A DNA stretch of 38,774 nt, taken from the IMG/VR virus record IMGVR_UViG_3300020428_002788, positions 1 to 38,774 of that record; one strand, 5' to 3'. The DNA comes from a virus. Positions 7,002-16,206 of this stretch are shown one piece after another. How positions within the stretch are numbered: position 1 is the stretch's first letter; each line of letters opens with the position of its first letter. A program made the translations under genes and the position numbers. The notes under the pieces are model-generated. The model ran no database searches, was not told the origin of the DNA, and worked only from the letters and a program-made list of their open reading frames with translations.

Positions 7002-10000
7002 CACAAGTAATCGATTTAGGAAAACTTAGGTTCTATTTTGCCGGTCAATACGCAAATAGTACAACCTACGAACAAAACGATGTAGTTAAATATGGCGGTA
7101 ACGTCTATGTCTACATTTACTCACTTAAAACTAGCGGAAATGCTCCCACTAATACAACCTATTGGAGGTTGATGATTGAGGGATTCTCATTTGACGGAAG
7201 ATGGGATTCTACTTCAACATTTAATATTGGTGACGGTGTAGCATACGGTGGTAAAGTTTTTGTAGCAGTAAAACAAAGTACGAATATTAAACCAACTGGA
7301 AGAGATTCATATTGGTCAACCTTTGCAGATGGTATTCAGTGGGAAGGCGATTACGGGACCGATTCATCTTATCAGAAAAACGATATTGTTAGATATGGAG
7401 GATCAACCTATATTGCAAAAGGTGATACAGCCGGAAATCTTCCAAGTAATGCTACATATTGGGATCAATTTGTCGAAGGTATTTCCTATCAAGCCGTTTA
7501 TAATAATGCAACCGCATATAAGAAAGATCATGTAGTTGCTTATGGTGCAAATCTTTATAAAGCAAAAACAGAAACCACAGGAAATATACCAACTAGCACA
7601 GCACATTGGGATCTTTACGTAGGCGGTACACAATTTAGAGGTGGATTCGATTCTTCTTCATCATACTTTCCTAATGATCTTGTAAGTAGAGGTGGTAATC
7701 TTTATAGAGCAAGAGTTGCAATATCAGGCACAGCACCTAATGCAGATTCAGATGCTAATTATAAAGTAGTAGTTTCCGGATTTCAATTTGATAGCGATTG
7801 GAGTTCAACAAAAGTATATGCACCAGGAACAACTGTAAGATTTGGTGGAAGTTTATGGAAATCTATTTCATCAGGTAAAAACCTTGAGCCACCTACTAAT
7901 GCCACATACTGGACAAAAATTGTTCCGGGATTTAAATTTAAAGGCGATTGGGCAACATCAACTGCTTATCAAGTTGATGATGTTGTAAGACATGGTGGTA
8001 ATTCATATATTGCAGTAACATCTCATGCTTCAACAACCTTTAAAGCAAATGAAACTTCTGGATATTGGACAAAATTTAACTCAGGAATTCGATTTAGAGG
8101 CGCATATGCTGGCGCAGCTAATTATAATAAAGATGATATTGTTACATCAAGCACATCTGCATATATTGTAGATAGTGATTATACTTCAACTGGAAACTTT
8201 GCAAATGATTTGGCTGCAGGTAAGTTTTCAATATTTGCTGCTGGGGATGCTTCAACTGGATTTCCAACAATTGCTGCTGGTGATGTAGGTAAGGTAATTG
8301 CTGTTAATAGTGCAGCAGGAGCTTATGAACTATCTTGGCCTGATGATGCATTAAATAATTTCTTTGTTTCGAAAGATCAAGGAACGGATGATTCTAATCA
8401 CGGTAGATCTAAAAACGCACCATTTAAAACCATACGGTTTGCATTAAATTATATTAATGCTAATACTACTGACGATTCTGCAGCTCACTTAGAAATTTCT
8501 GAAGGAAAATACGAAGAAATTCTTCCAATGACAGTTCCTCCTATGGTTTCTATTAGAGGTCAAGGATTACGTAATACTGAAATTGCTCCTGCAACAGGAT
8601 ATGATTCTGCTCTTAGTATGTTCTATCTTAATAATGGTAATCTTCTTGAAGGATTGCTTTTCACAGGTATGACAGGTGGACCAAATGGAATCTTATTTGA
8701 TTCAGCTGAGCCAGATAATTTAGAAGCTGCTTATGATTCTGATGCTACGTACCCAGGATCAGGTCATGCTGCTCGAACAATTAAAGGTGCATTCTTAAGA
8801 TTAGATCCTACTAGAAGAATTGCTACAAAATCGCCATACATTAAACACTGTTCAGCATTTTCAACTGGAGGAATTGGTGCAATTATTGATGGTAAACATC
8901 TATCAACCGATTCAACGACAATTGGTTCAATGGTGTTCCATGCATTTACTCAGATTCATTCAGATGGTATAGGATTCTGGTGTAGAAGAAATGGTAAATC
9001 AGAGATTGTTTCATGCTTCACTTACTATTGTAAATTTGGATATGCTTCAACAAAAGGTGGACAAATTAGAGCACTGAATGGAAATAACTCTTATGGAACT
9101 TATGGTGCTATAGGAGAAGGATTTGATTCAAGTGAAACTCCTGTAACAGGAAATGTTAGAGGAAATCAATTAACTTTTGTAGATGGATCTATTACTAATG
9201 GCGAATTTGAAAAGAACGATATTATTCAAACGCCAAGTAGATACGAAACACGCACACTTTCCAATATAACAAAAGGTGCTGTTGCACAATTCCAATTTAA
9301 ATCAGCACACAATCTTGTAGATAAAGATAGAATTAAAATCAATTCAATAAGTCCTGCTGGATGGGCCGCAAGTGTTACAGAAAATCAAGAATTATATGTA
9401 ACAAGAAATGATTCATTTAATGTTAGTGCGTATACAGATTCTTCAAGATCTATAGGTTATAACAGCTCAGCATTTGCTTCAGCTAGTACAAGCGCAGTAA
9501 CTATACAAGATCTTGTTCGTGCAAATCCAATGAGATTAACTGTTCTATCACATAACTTTGATAGCTTTAGTCTTGTAAAAATAACAGGTGTTGGTGGCAC
9601 AACACAAGCAAATGATAAGTATTATGTTGTTGACAGTAATACGTCAACTACCCTTAGATTAAAATCAGCAGAAAATAGTTATATAACAGTTACGGGCGAT
9701 TCAACTGGATATGCTTTATCAGGTAAATTCAGAGATACAACAACATCTCTTGTAAAAACTGGTGATAGCGCCATTAATGTTTGGAGAGGTTCAAGATACT
9801 ACTTTGTACAAGATAGTGCAGTAGCAAGAAATCCAATGTATATCACAACTGCAGATTCAAATAGTTGGATTATGAATACATTTGCAAGTGAATATACAAC
9901 TTCAGCATTTGGAAGAACAATTGGAAACTCAAGAGCAACGGGCGATTCAGATGGTACTGAAAATAGAAAACCACAAAACGCACGTACTTTAAAAGTTACA

Positions 10001-11131
10001 TTTGATTCAAATGCACCATCAACTCTTTACTTAGCATCTGGAAAATCAAAAGCTAACTTTAGACAAATTAATATAATTAATCCTCCATCGGTTGATGCTA
10101 CTAGTTATAGCGCATACACTTCTGGCGGAACAGTTACAATGGTAGATTCTGGTCTTGAACTTGATTCTGCTAAAATTGAAAAAGTAGGAACATCTGCGAC
10201 AGTAATCAACTCGCAAAATGCAATACAGATGTTGATTATTGATCAAATTAAAGGTTCTGGATTTAGAGGTGGTGATTCAATTGCTGAGTCTGGTGGAACA
10301 GTATTTGCCAAATTAAAAGCAGTTGATCCAGTTACTAACAACACAGGATTTACTTTAGCATTTAAAGGATTTTCAGCTAAGCCTAAAACAGGTGGTTCAT
10401 TAAGTTATGTGACTACTAACGGATTGGCTACTGATTCTGGATATGACTCAAACTCATACGTTATCCAATCAGTTACAGATTTTGAGTCAGCTGGTGGAAC
10501 ATGTGTCATTGTGTTTACTTCACAAAAAGATGGAACACTAACAAGAAGATGGGCATATGATAGCCAACCAGTAAAACTTAGATATAATTATTCGCAGGTC
10601 AGATTGACTGGCCACGATTTCTTAAACATCGGCTTTGGTAATAAAACTCAAACCAATTACCCTGGAACGCCAAGCGGCGCATTAGCTCAAGGTAATGAGG
10701 TTATTGAAAAAAATACTGGCCGTGTATACTTTGTCTCCACTGACCAAGATGGTAATTTTAGAGTAGGTAACTACTTCCGGATTGATCAGGCGACCGGTAG
10801 AGCAACTCTTGATGCTTCTGCCTTTGACCTTGCAGGTCTAACTTCATTAAGACTTGGTTCCATTGGAGCTAAACTTGGTGAAACTATTAATGAATTTTCA
10901 TCAGATGGATCACTTGCTGGAAATTCAAATATAGCTGTTCCGACTGAACAGGCCGTTAAGACTTATGTCGACGGTCAAATTGTGGCTAATGTGACTAAGT
11001 CATTACCAACCAGTGCACAAACTGGAGGGATAGCAACGGAACAATTTATTGGATTTGATATTGGAAGATTCGGCAGAGACGACGAATTTCTCAGTCTTCA
11101 ATCCGCAAAACAACTTAGAAACAAAACTTAG
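6998..11131 (+). CDS. Giant structural protein with CBM5/12-like repeats and beta-helix
   Basis: A 1377-aa protein. Residues about 14-410 hold eight repeats of about 53 aa in the pattern F.G.y...t.Y...DvV.ygg..Y.a.......P.....YW, which resembles the chitin-binding CBM5/12 fold. Residues about 453-720 look like a right-handed beta-helix of pectin-lyase type: KDQGTDDSNHGRSKNAPFKT, then ISEGKYEEILPM and VSIRGQG. The C-terminal part carries FVSTDQDGNFRVG and VPTEQAVKTYVDGQI, a signature typical of T4-like marine phage fibres. The whole architecture fits a baseplate-linked fibre or tailspike that contacts surface polysaccharide. No catalytic residues can be assigned. It has only five cysteines, unlike the following genes. 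Confidence 0.7.
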   Translation: MTQVIDLGKLRFYFAGQYANSTTYEQNDVVKYGGNVYVYIYSLKTSGNAPTNTTYWRLMIEGFSFDGRWDSTSTFNIGDGVAYGGKVFVAVKQSTNIKPTGRDSYWSTFADGIQWEGDYGTDSSYQKNDIVRYGGSTYIAKGDTAGNLPSNATYWDQFVEGISYQAVYNNATAYKKDHVVAYGANLYKAKTETTGNIPTSTAHWDLYVGGTQFRGGFDSSSSYFPNDLVSRGGNLYRARVAISGTAPNADSDANYKVVVSGFQFDSDWSSTKVYAPGTTVRFGGSLWKSISSGKNLEPPTNATYWTKIVPGFKFKGDWATSTAYQVDDVVRHGGNSYIAVTSHASTTFKANETSGYWTKFNSGIRFRGAYAGAANYNKDDIVTSSTSAYIVDSDYTSTGNFANDLAAGKFSIFAAGDASTGFPTIAAGDVGKVIAVNSAAGAYELSWPDDALNNFFVSKDQGTDDSNHGRSKNAPFKTIRFALNYINANTTDDSAAHLEISEGKYEEILPMTVPPMVSIRGQGLRNTEIAPATGYDSALSMFYLNNGNLLEGLLFTGMTGGPNGILFDSAEPDNLEAAYDSDATYPGSGHAARTIKGAFLRLDPTRRIATKSPYIKHCSAFSTGGIGAIIDGKHLSTDSTTIGSMVFHAFTQIHSDGIGFWCRRNGKSEIVSCFTYYCKFGYASTKGGQIRALNGNNSYGTYGAIGEGFDSSETPVTGNVRGNQLTFVDGSITNGEFEKNDIIQTPSRYETRTLSNITKGAVAQFQFKSAHNLVDKDRIKINSISPAGWAASVTENQELYVTRNDSFNVSAYTDSSRSIGYNSSAFASASTSAVTIQDLVRANPMRLTVLSHNFDSFSLVKITGVGGTTQANDKYYVVDSNTSTTLRLKSAENSYITVTGDSTGYALSGKFRDTTTSLVKTGDSAINVWRGSRYYFVQDSAVARNPMYITTADSNSWIMNTFASEYTTSAFGRTIGNSRATGDSDGTENRKPQNARTLKVTFDSNAPSTLYLASGKSKANFRQINIINPPSVDATSYSAYTSGGTVTMVDSGLELDSAKIEKVGTSATVINSQNAIQMLIIDQIKGSGFRGGDSIAESGGTVFAKLKAVDPVTNNTGFTLAFKGFSAKPKTGGSLSYVTTNGLATDSGYDSNSYVIQSVTDFESAGGTCVIVFTSQKDGTLTRRWAYDSQPVKLRYNYSQVRLTGHDFLNIGFGNKTQTNYPGTPSGALAQGNEVIEKNTGRVYFVSTDQDGNFRVGNYFRIDQATGRATLDASAFDLAGLTSLRLGSIGAKLGETINEFSSDGSLAGNSNIAVPTEQAVKTYVDGQIVANVTKSLPTSAQTGGIATEQFIGFDIGRFGRDDEFLSLQSAKQLRNKT
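7037..8230 (+). repeat. Eight tandem CBM5/12-like repeats within CDS
   Basis: Each unit is about 53 codons. It begins with an F/W/Y-x-G-x-Y/W strand, then S-x-Y-x2-x-D-x-V, Y/H-GG-x-x-Y and P-x8-YW. The last unit (FRGAYAGAANYNKDDIV) is degenerate. The DNA repeats are diverged. Confidence 0.65.
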
Positions 11132-11143
11132 GAGTAAAAAATT

Positions 11144-11569
11144 ATGGCGACTGTAGATACAGTAAAAACCGCGCTGGTCAACAAGCTTGAAACTTCGATT
11201 GCCTCCTCAACACCGGAACAATTAGCTTATATTGCAAAAGCAGTAAATTCAATTGAGCCACCTATTGCTTGGGAATCGAAAGACAGCAATTTCACCGCGA
11301 CGAACTATAGAGGATATTTTATAAATACAACTAACGGACAAGTAATTATTACCATGCCGTCAGTCTCGGGAAACACTGTTGGAGATGGAAGAGTTAACGT
11401 CGTTGACGTTAAACAAAATTTCCAAACAAATCACGTTCTCCTAAGACCAAATGGCACAGATAAGATTCTTGGTCAAGACAGTGATATTATTGTCGACACC
11501 ATGGGATCAGCACTTCAAATGGTATGGTCAGGAGCAACAGACGGCTGGCAATTCTTAGTCCAAGGTTAA
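11144..11569 (+). CDS. Fibre-tip-type domain protein
   Basis: A 141-aa protein. Residues 1-35 look helical (VDTVKTALVNKLETSIASST). The rest matches a domain often found at the ends of marine phage fibres: FTATNYRGYFINTT, VIITMPS, GDGRVNVVDVKQNFQTNHVLLRPNG, then ALQMVWSGATDGWQFL. Here it is a free-standing protein between the 1377-aa structural protein and the Cys-rich array, so it may cap or connect fibres. It has a good ribosome site (AGGAG). Moderately confident that it is a virion component. Confidence 0.6.
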   Translation: MATVDTVKTALVNKLETSIASSTPEQLAYIAKAVNSIEPPIAWESKDSNFTATNYRGYFINTTNGQVIITMPSVSGNTVGDGRVNVVDVKQNFQTNHVLLRPNGTDKILGQDSDIIVDTMGSALQMVWSGATDGWQFLVQG

Positions 11570-11589
11570 TTCAATAGAAGGAGCTGAGA

Positions 11590-12543
11590 ATGGCTAAGTA
11601 TTTAAAAGATAAGATCAGATATGGTCTTCAAGACGATATGATGTATGAAGGTTGGTGTTCGTGGGAAATGAGCCACATGGTTCAAAACGTGTATACAACT
11701 GACAATTGCGGATATAATCGTCATAGAACACATTGGTGCGTTCCATTTGGTGTTGGTTGTGCTATGTTTGAAATTTGGGGTGGCGGAGGCTATGGAACAG
11801 GTACTGAATGTTGTTCTGTATCAACTCCTCATGGATCCGGCGCTTACTCTAAGAAAACAATACCAGTATTTGGCGGAGAATGTTATTTTATACATGTAGG
11901 ATATTCTCATTGCTGCCAATCAGGCAGAGGAACAAAAAATGCTTCTGGCGGAAATAGAGAAAGAGCGAGAGACACTTACGTTATAGGTAGAGGACTATCA
12001 AACTTTTGTGCTGAAGTCGGCTACAGCGGTGTGAATTTGTGTAATTTTAAAAATCAATTCGATTCAGCAAGCGCTCCAGCTGCTGGAGGAGCATTTAAAA
12101 GAACATCTACTAATACAACTATGACAGGCGATTCAGCATCGTACTATTGTCAATACACTGCATTAGATTCAGGATGTGCTAAAGCGTATGGTGGAGACTA
12201 TATGACTCATGGACTTCCTGGGTTTATTATGCTTCCAGCTGATTCAAATCATACATTTGCAAATGCGGCTAATCATCCATGTGCTTATAAAGTTGGTGTA
12301 CCATACCCAGGTGGAGTTTTTGGATGTAAAGCAGGACATTTAGTACATTTCTTTTGTTCTGGTGCCGGTCTTGGTGGACACGATGTTCAAAACAATGCTA
12401 TTATGGGTGCTGGATTTGGTTGTGCATGTAATGCTAACTTCTTAGAAGCTGGATGGGGCATGGCAGGTAGTTGGAGTGACGGAAGTAGTTGTTGTTGCTC
12501 AGGACCAGCAAGACCCGGTAAAGTGAGAATCACTTACAGATAA
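11590..12543 (+). CDS. Cysteine- and glycine-rich adhesin-like protein A1
   Basis: A 317-aa protein with 21 cysteines (6.6%). The N-terminal 60 residues are followed by CAMFEIWGGGGYGTG, a CC pair, and GSGAYSKKT, a glycine-rich beta pattern found in phage fibre-tip proteins. A central stretch reads NFCAEVGYSG, and a PYPGGVFGCKAGH region follows. The C-terminus ends CCCSGPARPGKVRITYR. It is the first of four consecutive genes sharing this layout and is closest to A2 at 15265. The ribosome site is GAAGGAG. By context it is probably a virion adhesin. Whether the cysteines form disulfides or bind metal is unknown. I know no named family for it. Confidence 0.6.
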   Translation: MAKYLKDKIRYGLQDDMMYEGWCSWEMSHMVQNVYTTDNCGYNRHRTHWCVPFGVGCAMFEIWGGGGYGTGTECCSVSTPHGSGAYSKKTIPVFGGECYFIHVGYSHCCQSGRGTKNASGGNRERARDTYVIGRGLSNFCAEVGYSGVNLCNFKNQFDSASAPAAGGAFKRTSTNTTMTGDSASYYCQYTALDSGCAKAYGGDYMTHGLPGFIMLPADSNHTFANAANHPCAYKVGVPYPGGVFGCKAGHLVHFFCSGAGLGGHDVQNNAIMGAGFGCACNANFLEAGWGMAGSWSDGSSCCCSGPARPGKVRITYR

Positions 12544-12555
12544 AGGAATTTAAAT

Positions 12556-13920
12556 ATGGCTAAGCATATATCGCATTTTTCACCAGGGAATCAGGATTAT
12601 CAAGCAACGAATGACTGGTGTGAATTTATGGCATTAGATCAGACTTGCTCGCCGGCAAGTCACCGAGATGCACAATATGGAAATGCATGTAATAGATTCT
12701 GTATGCCTACCGGATTTGGCATGAATAACGATAGAAAAAAGTGTAATAGAGAAGCCAGAGTTGTAAAATATGGAATAAAATCTGGTGGTGGAGGAGCTTG
12801 GGGAAGCTGCTGTTGTATGTGGGGAGACCCAGCTGGAGGAGGAGCTTATATTCAAGGATGTCTTCCATCCGTTCCCGGTGAAGTATATTGCTATGTAGTA
12901 GCAATGGGCGCATGTTGTACGCCGGCGGATCATACATACGGATGCTTTTCTGGATTATGGTCACCAACACATTTTAATTGTGGCACGTGTGTTATGGGCG
13001 GCTATTGCGGTTCTAGTTCATGCTACTATAGTTATTGTTGTCAAGACCAAACAAATAATGCCGATTATAATAAAGTTTATTTAGGAGGTACTGCATACGA
13101 TTCAGCTGACATTCATAATGCAACAACTGGTCGAACACTTACTTCATGCGCCGGTACTCATGCAATTCTAAGACACGCAGGCCATACAATATATAAAGCC
13201 AATTGTGTATGCGGTACATATCGACCCGGTATGACTAATAGTACAGGCACATGTGTCCGAGGTATGGGATATGAAATAGGTTTACAACCTTCTTGGCGCG
13301 GTTTAAGTGATCCAGTTGACGATTGGAATCATATTCCGTATGGTGGGCATTGTTTTCCACATTGGCATAATAGGGCTAGTGATAAACCTAATAGAGAAAA
13401 TAAAACTACAGCTGGATTCCAATGTAATTATCAAAGAAATTTTAAAGCTCATACCTCAAATCATCAATCGCACGCATGTTCAACAGGATGTTGTTCTGCC
13501 GAAGGCGAATGTGTAATGAGATTATGTTCTATGTATGTATTTCATAGAGGTTTTACTATAACAGATTGTCACTATGGGTGTTCTGACTGGGATTGTAATA
13601 CAAGACCATATTCAAATAGCGGTGAAGGCGAATTTAATAGAGGAACTGGGCATGCTACAACTGGTCCAAACTGGAGACACTTTCCATATATAAATGCGTC
13701 AAGGGCGTGTGGTGGATTTAACTGGACCGGGTGGTATCAATGTGCTTGGGGTATGGGAGATGGTGGTCATTGTGAATATGGACCTCACTTTGATGGAATA
13801 GGTGGAGTGCCAGCAAACGTATGTGGCGGACCATGTTGTTGTGGTGGTCCTCCTGTTAGAGGCCATGTTATTTTAAAATATAGAAATACTAACGAAGCTG
13901 CATCCGGAAGGGAGTTATAA
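12556..13920 (+). CDS. Cysteine- and glycine-rich adhesin-like protein B1
   Basis: A 454-aa protein with 40 cysteines (8.8%), an extreme share for a phage protein. The N-terminal part has DYQATNDWCEFMALDQTC, then SGGGGAWGSCCC and GGGAYIQGC, then many CC, CxC and CxxC pairs (GACC, CVCG, STGCC). The end has CGGFNWTGWYQCAWG and CGGPCCCGGPPVRGHVILKYR. It is closely paralogous to B2, the next gene, and shares the glycine block and triple-Cys tail with A1 and A2. Its stop overlaps the start of B2 (TAATG). No signal peptide is seen. Probably an adhesin or fibre-tip protein. Confidence 0.6.
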   Translation: MAKHISHFSPGNQDYQATNDWCEFMALDQTCSPASHRDAQYGNACNRFCMPTGFGMNNDRKKCNREARVVKYGIKSGGGGAWGSCCCMWGDPAGGGAYIQGCLPSVPGEVYCYVVAMGACCTPADHTYGCFSGLWSPTHFNCGTCVMGGYCGSSSCYYSYCCQDQTNNADYNKVYLGGTAYDSADIHNATTGRTLTSCAGTHAILRHAGHTIYKANCVCGTYRPGMTNSTGTCVRGMGYEIGLQPSWRGLSDPVDDWNHIPYGGHCFPHWHNRASDKPNRENKTTAGFQCNYQRNFKAHTSNHQSHACSTGCCSAEGECVMRLCSMYVFHRGFTITDCHYGCSDWDCNTRPYSNSGEGEFNRGTGHATTGPNWRHFPYINASRACGGFNWTGWYQCAWGMGDGGHCEYGPHFDGIGGVPANVCGGPCCCGGPPVRGHVILKYRNTNEAASGREL

Positions 13921-15230
13921 TGGCAAGACATTTATCAAATTATTTGAGTGGCTATCAAGACTATGCATCTGTTCCTGATTGGTGTGAATTTATTAATCTT
14001 GAAAATAGATGTGAAGGCGGAAGTTATTACGAAGTTATTTATGGATCAAGCTGTAGTAGATGGTGCGCTCCATTATCAGATGCAGGAAGAAAATTAGCAG
14101 GCAAAGGAAAAAACTTTTCAAAAAAACCTGGGATTCCAGCTTCAGGAAATGGTGATGATGGTAAAAGATACGAAGGATATGCTGCAGTAGAAATTCAATC
14201 TACTGGCGGATGGGGCGGTGGCGGATGTTGTTGTACACAACCTTCTTCAGGCGGAGGCCAAGGAATATGGGTAAAAGAATGTCATAAAATGTACCCAGGC
14301 TATTTTGCGTGTTTTGTAACACCTCACCCTGGATGTTGTAGAACTGATATAAATGGGTGTCATGGATGTTGGTCTTTATATAGAAATCAAGCAGAAGCCC
14401 AATCAATGTGTGCTGAAGGCGGTTGGTGTGGAGGAACACACTGTTTTTCAATGTACTGTTGCGTAGACCAAACTTTTAATAGTGCACAATGGTGTACAGG
14501 AAATGATTGCGCAGCTGGATCTCAAGTTCCAAAATATGGAGCTCCAAGTGATCCCGCAGCAGGCGCCGGATATCATATTAATAATGGTGCACAAATTCAT
14601 ACTATATTCTTTAGATCTTGTCAAAACAACATAGGCAATTGTGCTAAAGAAGGATTTAACTCTGAACGAGCTCATGGAAGAATGCCATGGTTAGCTAATC
14701 CTACAGATAATGTAGGTGGAAATAGCATTCCATGTGGTGTGATGTGTCAAGAGCAAAAAACTTGGAATAATAGGTATAAAGGTTGGAACGGTAATGAAAC
14801 AAGCCTAGGCGAGCATTGTGGTGCAGCAGCACATTGCCAAAGATATCACACAACTGCTAGAGCATACGAACATGCTTGGGGATCTGCAGGTTGGACTGGA
14901 AGAGAATGTTTTGCAGGATGTATCGGTGAAAATTGCGGTGTAAAAATTATTGTAGGTGCTCCCGGAAGGGCTGGAAACATAGGAACCCAAACTAGAAAAG
15001 TAAGTGGAAATTCATGGGAAATAGTGCCTTTTATTAATAGTGCAAATACTTGCGGTGGGTTTGAACATATTCGCTGGCATATGTGTGCATGGGGAAATGT
15101 CGGTGACGTTGGTTGCCAACAAAATATAAGAGATGCTGGAAGAGGTGGTATACCAACAGCAGTATGCGGACAACCTTGTTGTTGCGGTGGTCAGCCGGGA
15201 CCGGGTGTAACTTTAATTAGATATAGATAA
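13920..15230 (+). CDS. Cysteine- and glycine-rich adhesin-like protein B2
   Basis: A 436-aa protein with 36 cysteines (8.3%), a paralogue of B1. Shared blocks include YQDYASVPDWCEF, WGGGGCCC, GGWCGGTHC-x4-CC-x-DQT, CGGFEHIRWHMCAWG and GGIPTAVCGQPCCCGGQPGPGVTLIRYR. Between these anchors the two proteins differ greatly. B2 has an extra lysine/glycine-rich stretch near residues 60-85 that B1 lacks. Conserved frame with divergent loops is what one expects of receptor-binding proteins under diversifying selection. It is translationally coupled to B1 and followed 9 bp later by a late promoter. Confidence 0.6.
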   Translation: MARHLSNYLSGYQDYASVPDWCEFINLENRCEGGSYYEVIYGSSCSRWCAPLSDAGRKLAGKGKNFSKKPGIPASGNGDDGKRYEGYAAVEIQSTGGWGGGGCCCTQPSSGGGQGIWVKECHKMYPGYFACFVTPHPGCCRTDINGCHGCWSLYRNQAEAQSMCAEGGWCGGTHCFSMYCCVDQTFNSAQWCTGNDCAAGSQVPKYGAPSDPAAGAGYHINNGAQIHTIFFRSCQNNIGNCAKEGFNSERAHGRMPWLANPTDNVGGNSIPCGVMCQEQKTWNNRYKGWNGNETSLGEHCGAAAHCQRYHTTARAYEHAWGSAGWTGRECFAGCIGENCGVKIIVGAPGRAGNIGTQTRKVSGNSWEIVPFINSANTCGGFEHIRWHMCAWGNVGDVGCQQNIRDAGRGGIPTAVCGQPCCCGGQPGPGVTLIRYR

Positions 15231-15239
15231 TACGTTTTG

Positions 15240-15247
15240 TATAAATA
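15240..15247 (+). promoter_or_regulatory. T4-type late promoter TATAAATA
   Basis: An exact consensus in the 34-bp gap between B2 and A2, 18 bp upstream of the ATG at 15265. It gives the last adhesin gene its own late transcript. Confidence 0.75.
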
Positions 15248-15264
15248 GATTATAGAGGATAAAA

Positions 15265-16203
15265 ATGGCAAAGAACTTAAGAACTTTATTACCCGTTACC
15301 GATATGGCCGTTGGTCGAATGAAAGGTTCGTCGCTTTTTTGGAAGCCCGGGCCTGAAGGCTGGGAGTCCGGTGGTGCTAGAAAATGTAGTACATATAATG
15401 CTAATTCCGCTACAAGATCAATTGACAGATTTCATTGGGCTGTTCCTGCAGATACTAGAATAGCTACTTTTGAAATTTGGGGTGGCGGAGGAAGCGGCGG
15501 TGGTGCTTGGTGTTGCCAACAAGGTATTCCCGGAGGTTCAGGAGCTTATGCAAGAAAAACTGTTAAAGTAAATGCAAATGATACATATGTATTTTGTACT
15601 TGTACAGCAGTTCATTGTTGTTATGCAACTCAAAACAATCACAGTTGTGGTAAAAGAGGCGGAAAAACTTACGTTGTAGGTAATGGATTAAATAACTTTT
15701 GTGCAGAAGGTGGAAATGCTGGATTAGCATGTTGCTTTTTCTTTAGCTCATATAGACATAACGAATATATGTATATGTGTGATCTAGTTGGAAGATCTAT
15801 TGGAGATTCTGATAATGATGTTCATAATAGAGCATGTTTTTATGGAACTAATCATGGGACAAGAGGTGTGTATGGATGGGCTCAAACGGGCTGTTGTGGT
15901 TCTGATTATGGATCAGATGCACACATTTGCGCAATGAAAACAGGAGTTCCTTTCCCAGGTGGTTTATTTATGTGGGGTAGAGCACTAAGAGGCGGAGTTG
16001 TTCATAAAGGATTATCATACGGATGTTCATGTTACTATGATATTCATGACGGATGTTCTGGAAGATCAGCACATAGTACAATTGGCGGAGGTTGGTATGC
16101 AAGGCTTCCCGGAGAAGGAGGAACTACTGCTATGGTTCAAGGCGGACCGTGCTGTTGCGGATCACAAGGGGCCTATGGGGCTGTAAGAGTAACTTGGGAG
16201 TAA
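15265..16203 (+). CDS. Cysteine- and glycine-rich adhesin-like protein A2
   Basis: A 312-aa protein with 22 cysteines (7.1%), a paralogue of A1. Shared blocks are TFEIWGGGGSGGG with a CC pair, PGGSGAYARKT, TYVVGNGLNNFCAEGGNAG, GVPFPGGLF and the tail GGPCCCGSQGAYGAVRVTWE. The N-terminus (NLRTLLPVTDMAVGRMKGSS) differs from A1. It has its own late promoter and a GAGG ribosome site. The gene 3 bp downstream may serve it. Probably a virion adhesin; biochemical function unproven. Confidence 0.6.
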   Translation: MAKNLRTLLPVTDMAVGRMKGSSLFWKPGPEGWESGGARKCSTYNANSATRSIDRFHWAVPADTRIATFEIWGGGGSGGGAWCCQQGIPGGSGAYARKTVKVNANDTYVFCTCTAVHCCYATQNNHSCGKRGGKTYVVGNGLNNFCAEGGNAGLACCFFFSSYRHNEYMYMCDLVGRSIGDSDNDVHNRACFYGTNHGTRGVYGWAQTGCCGSDYGSDAHICAMKTGVPFPGGLFMWGRALRGGVVHKGLSYGCSCYYDIHDGCSGRSAHSTIGGGWYARLPGEGGTTAMVQGGPCCCGSQGAYGAVRVTWE

Positions 16204-16206
16204 TAA

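Noticed and set aside
12634-12970. Open frames on the minus strand opposite the cysteine-rich genes
   Set aside because: They mirror the strong codon pattern of the B1 gene, are Cys/Ser-rich without motifs, and lack ribosome sites.
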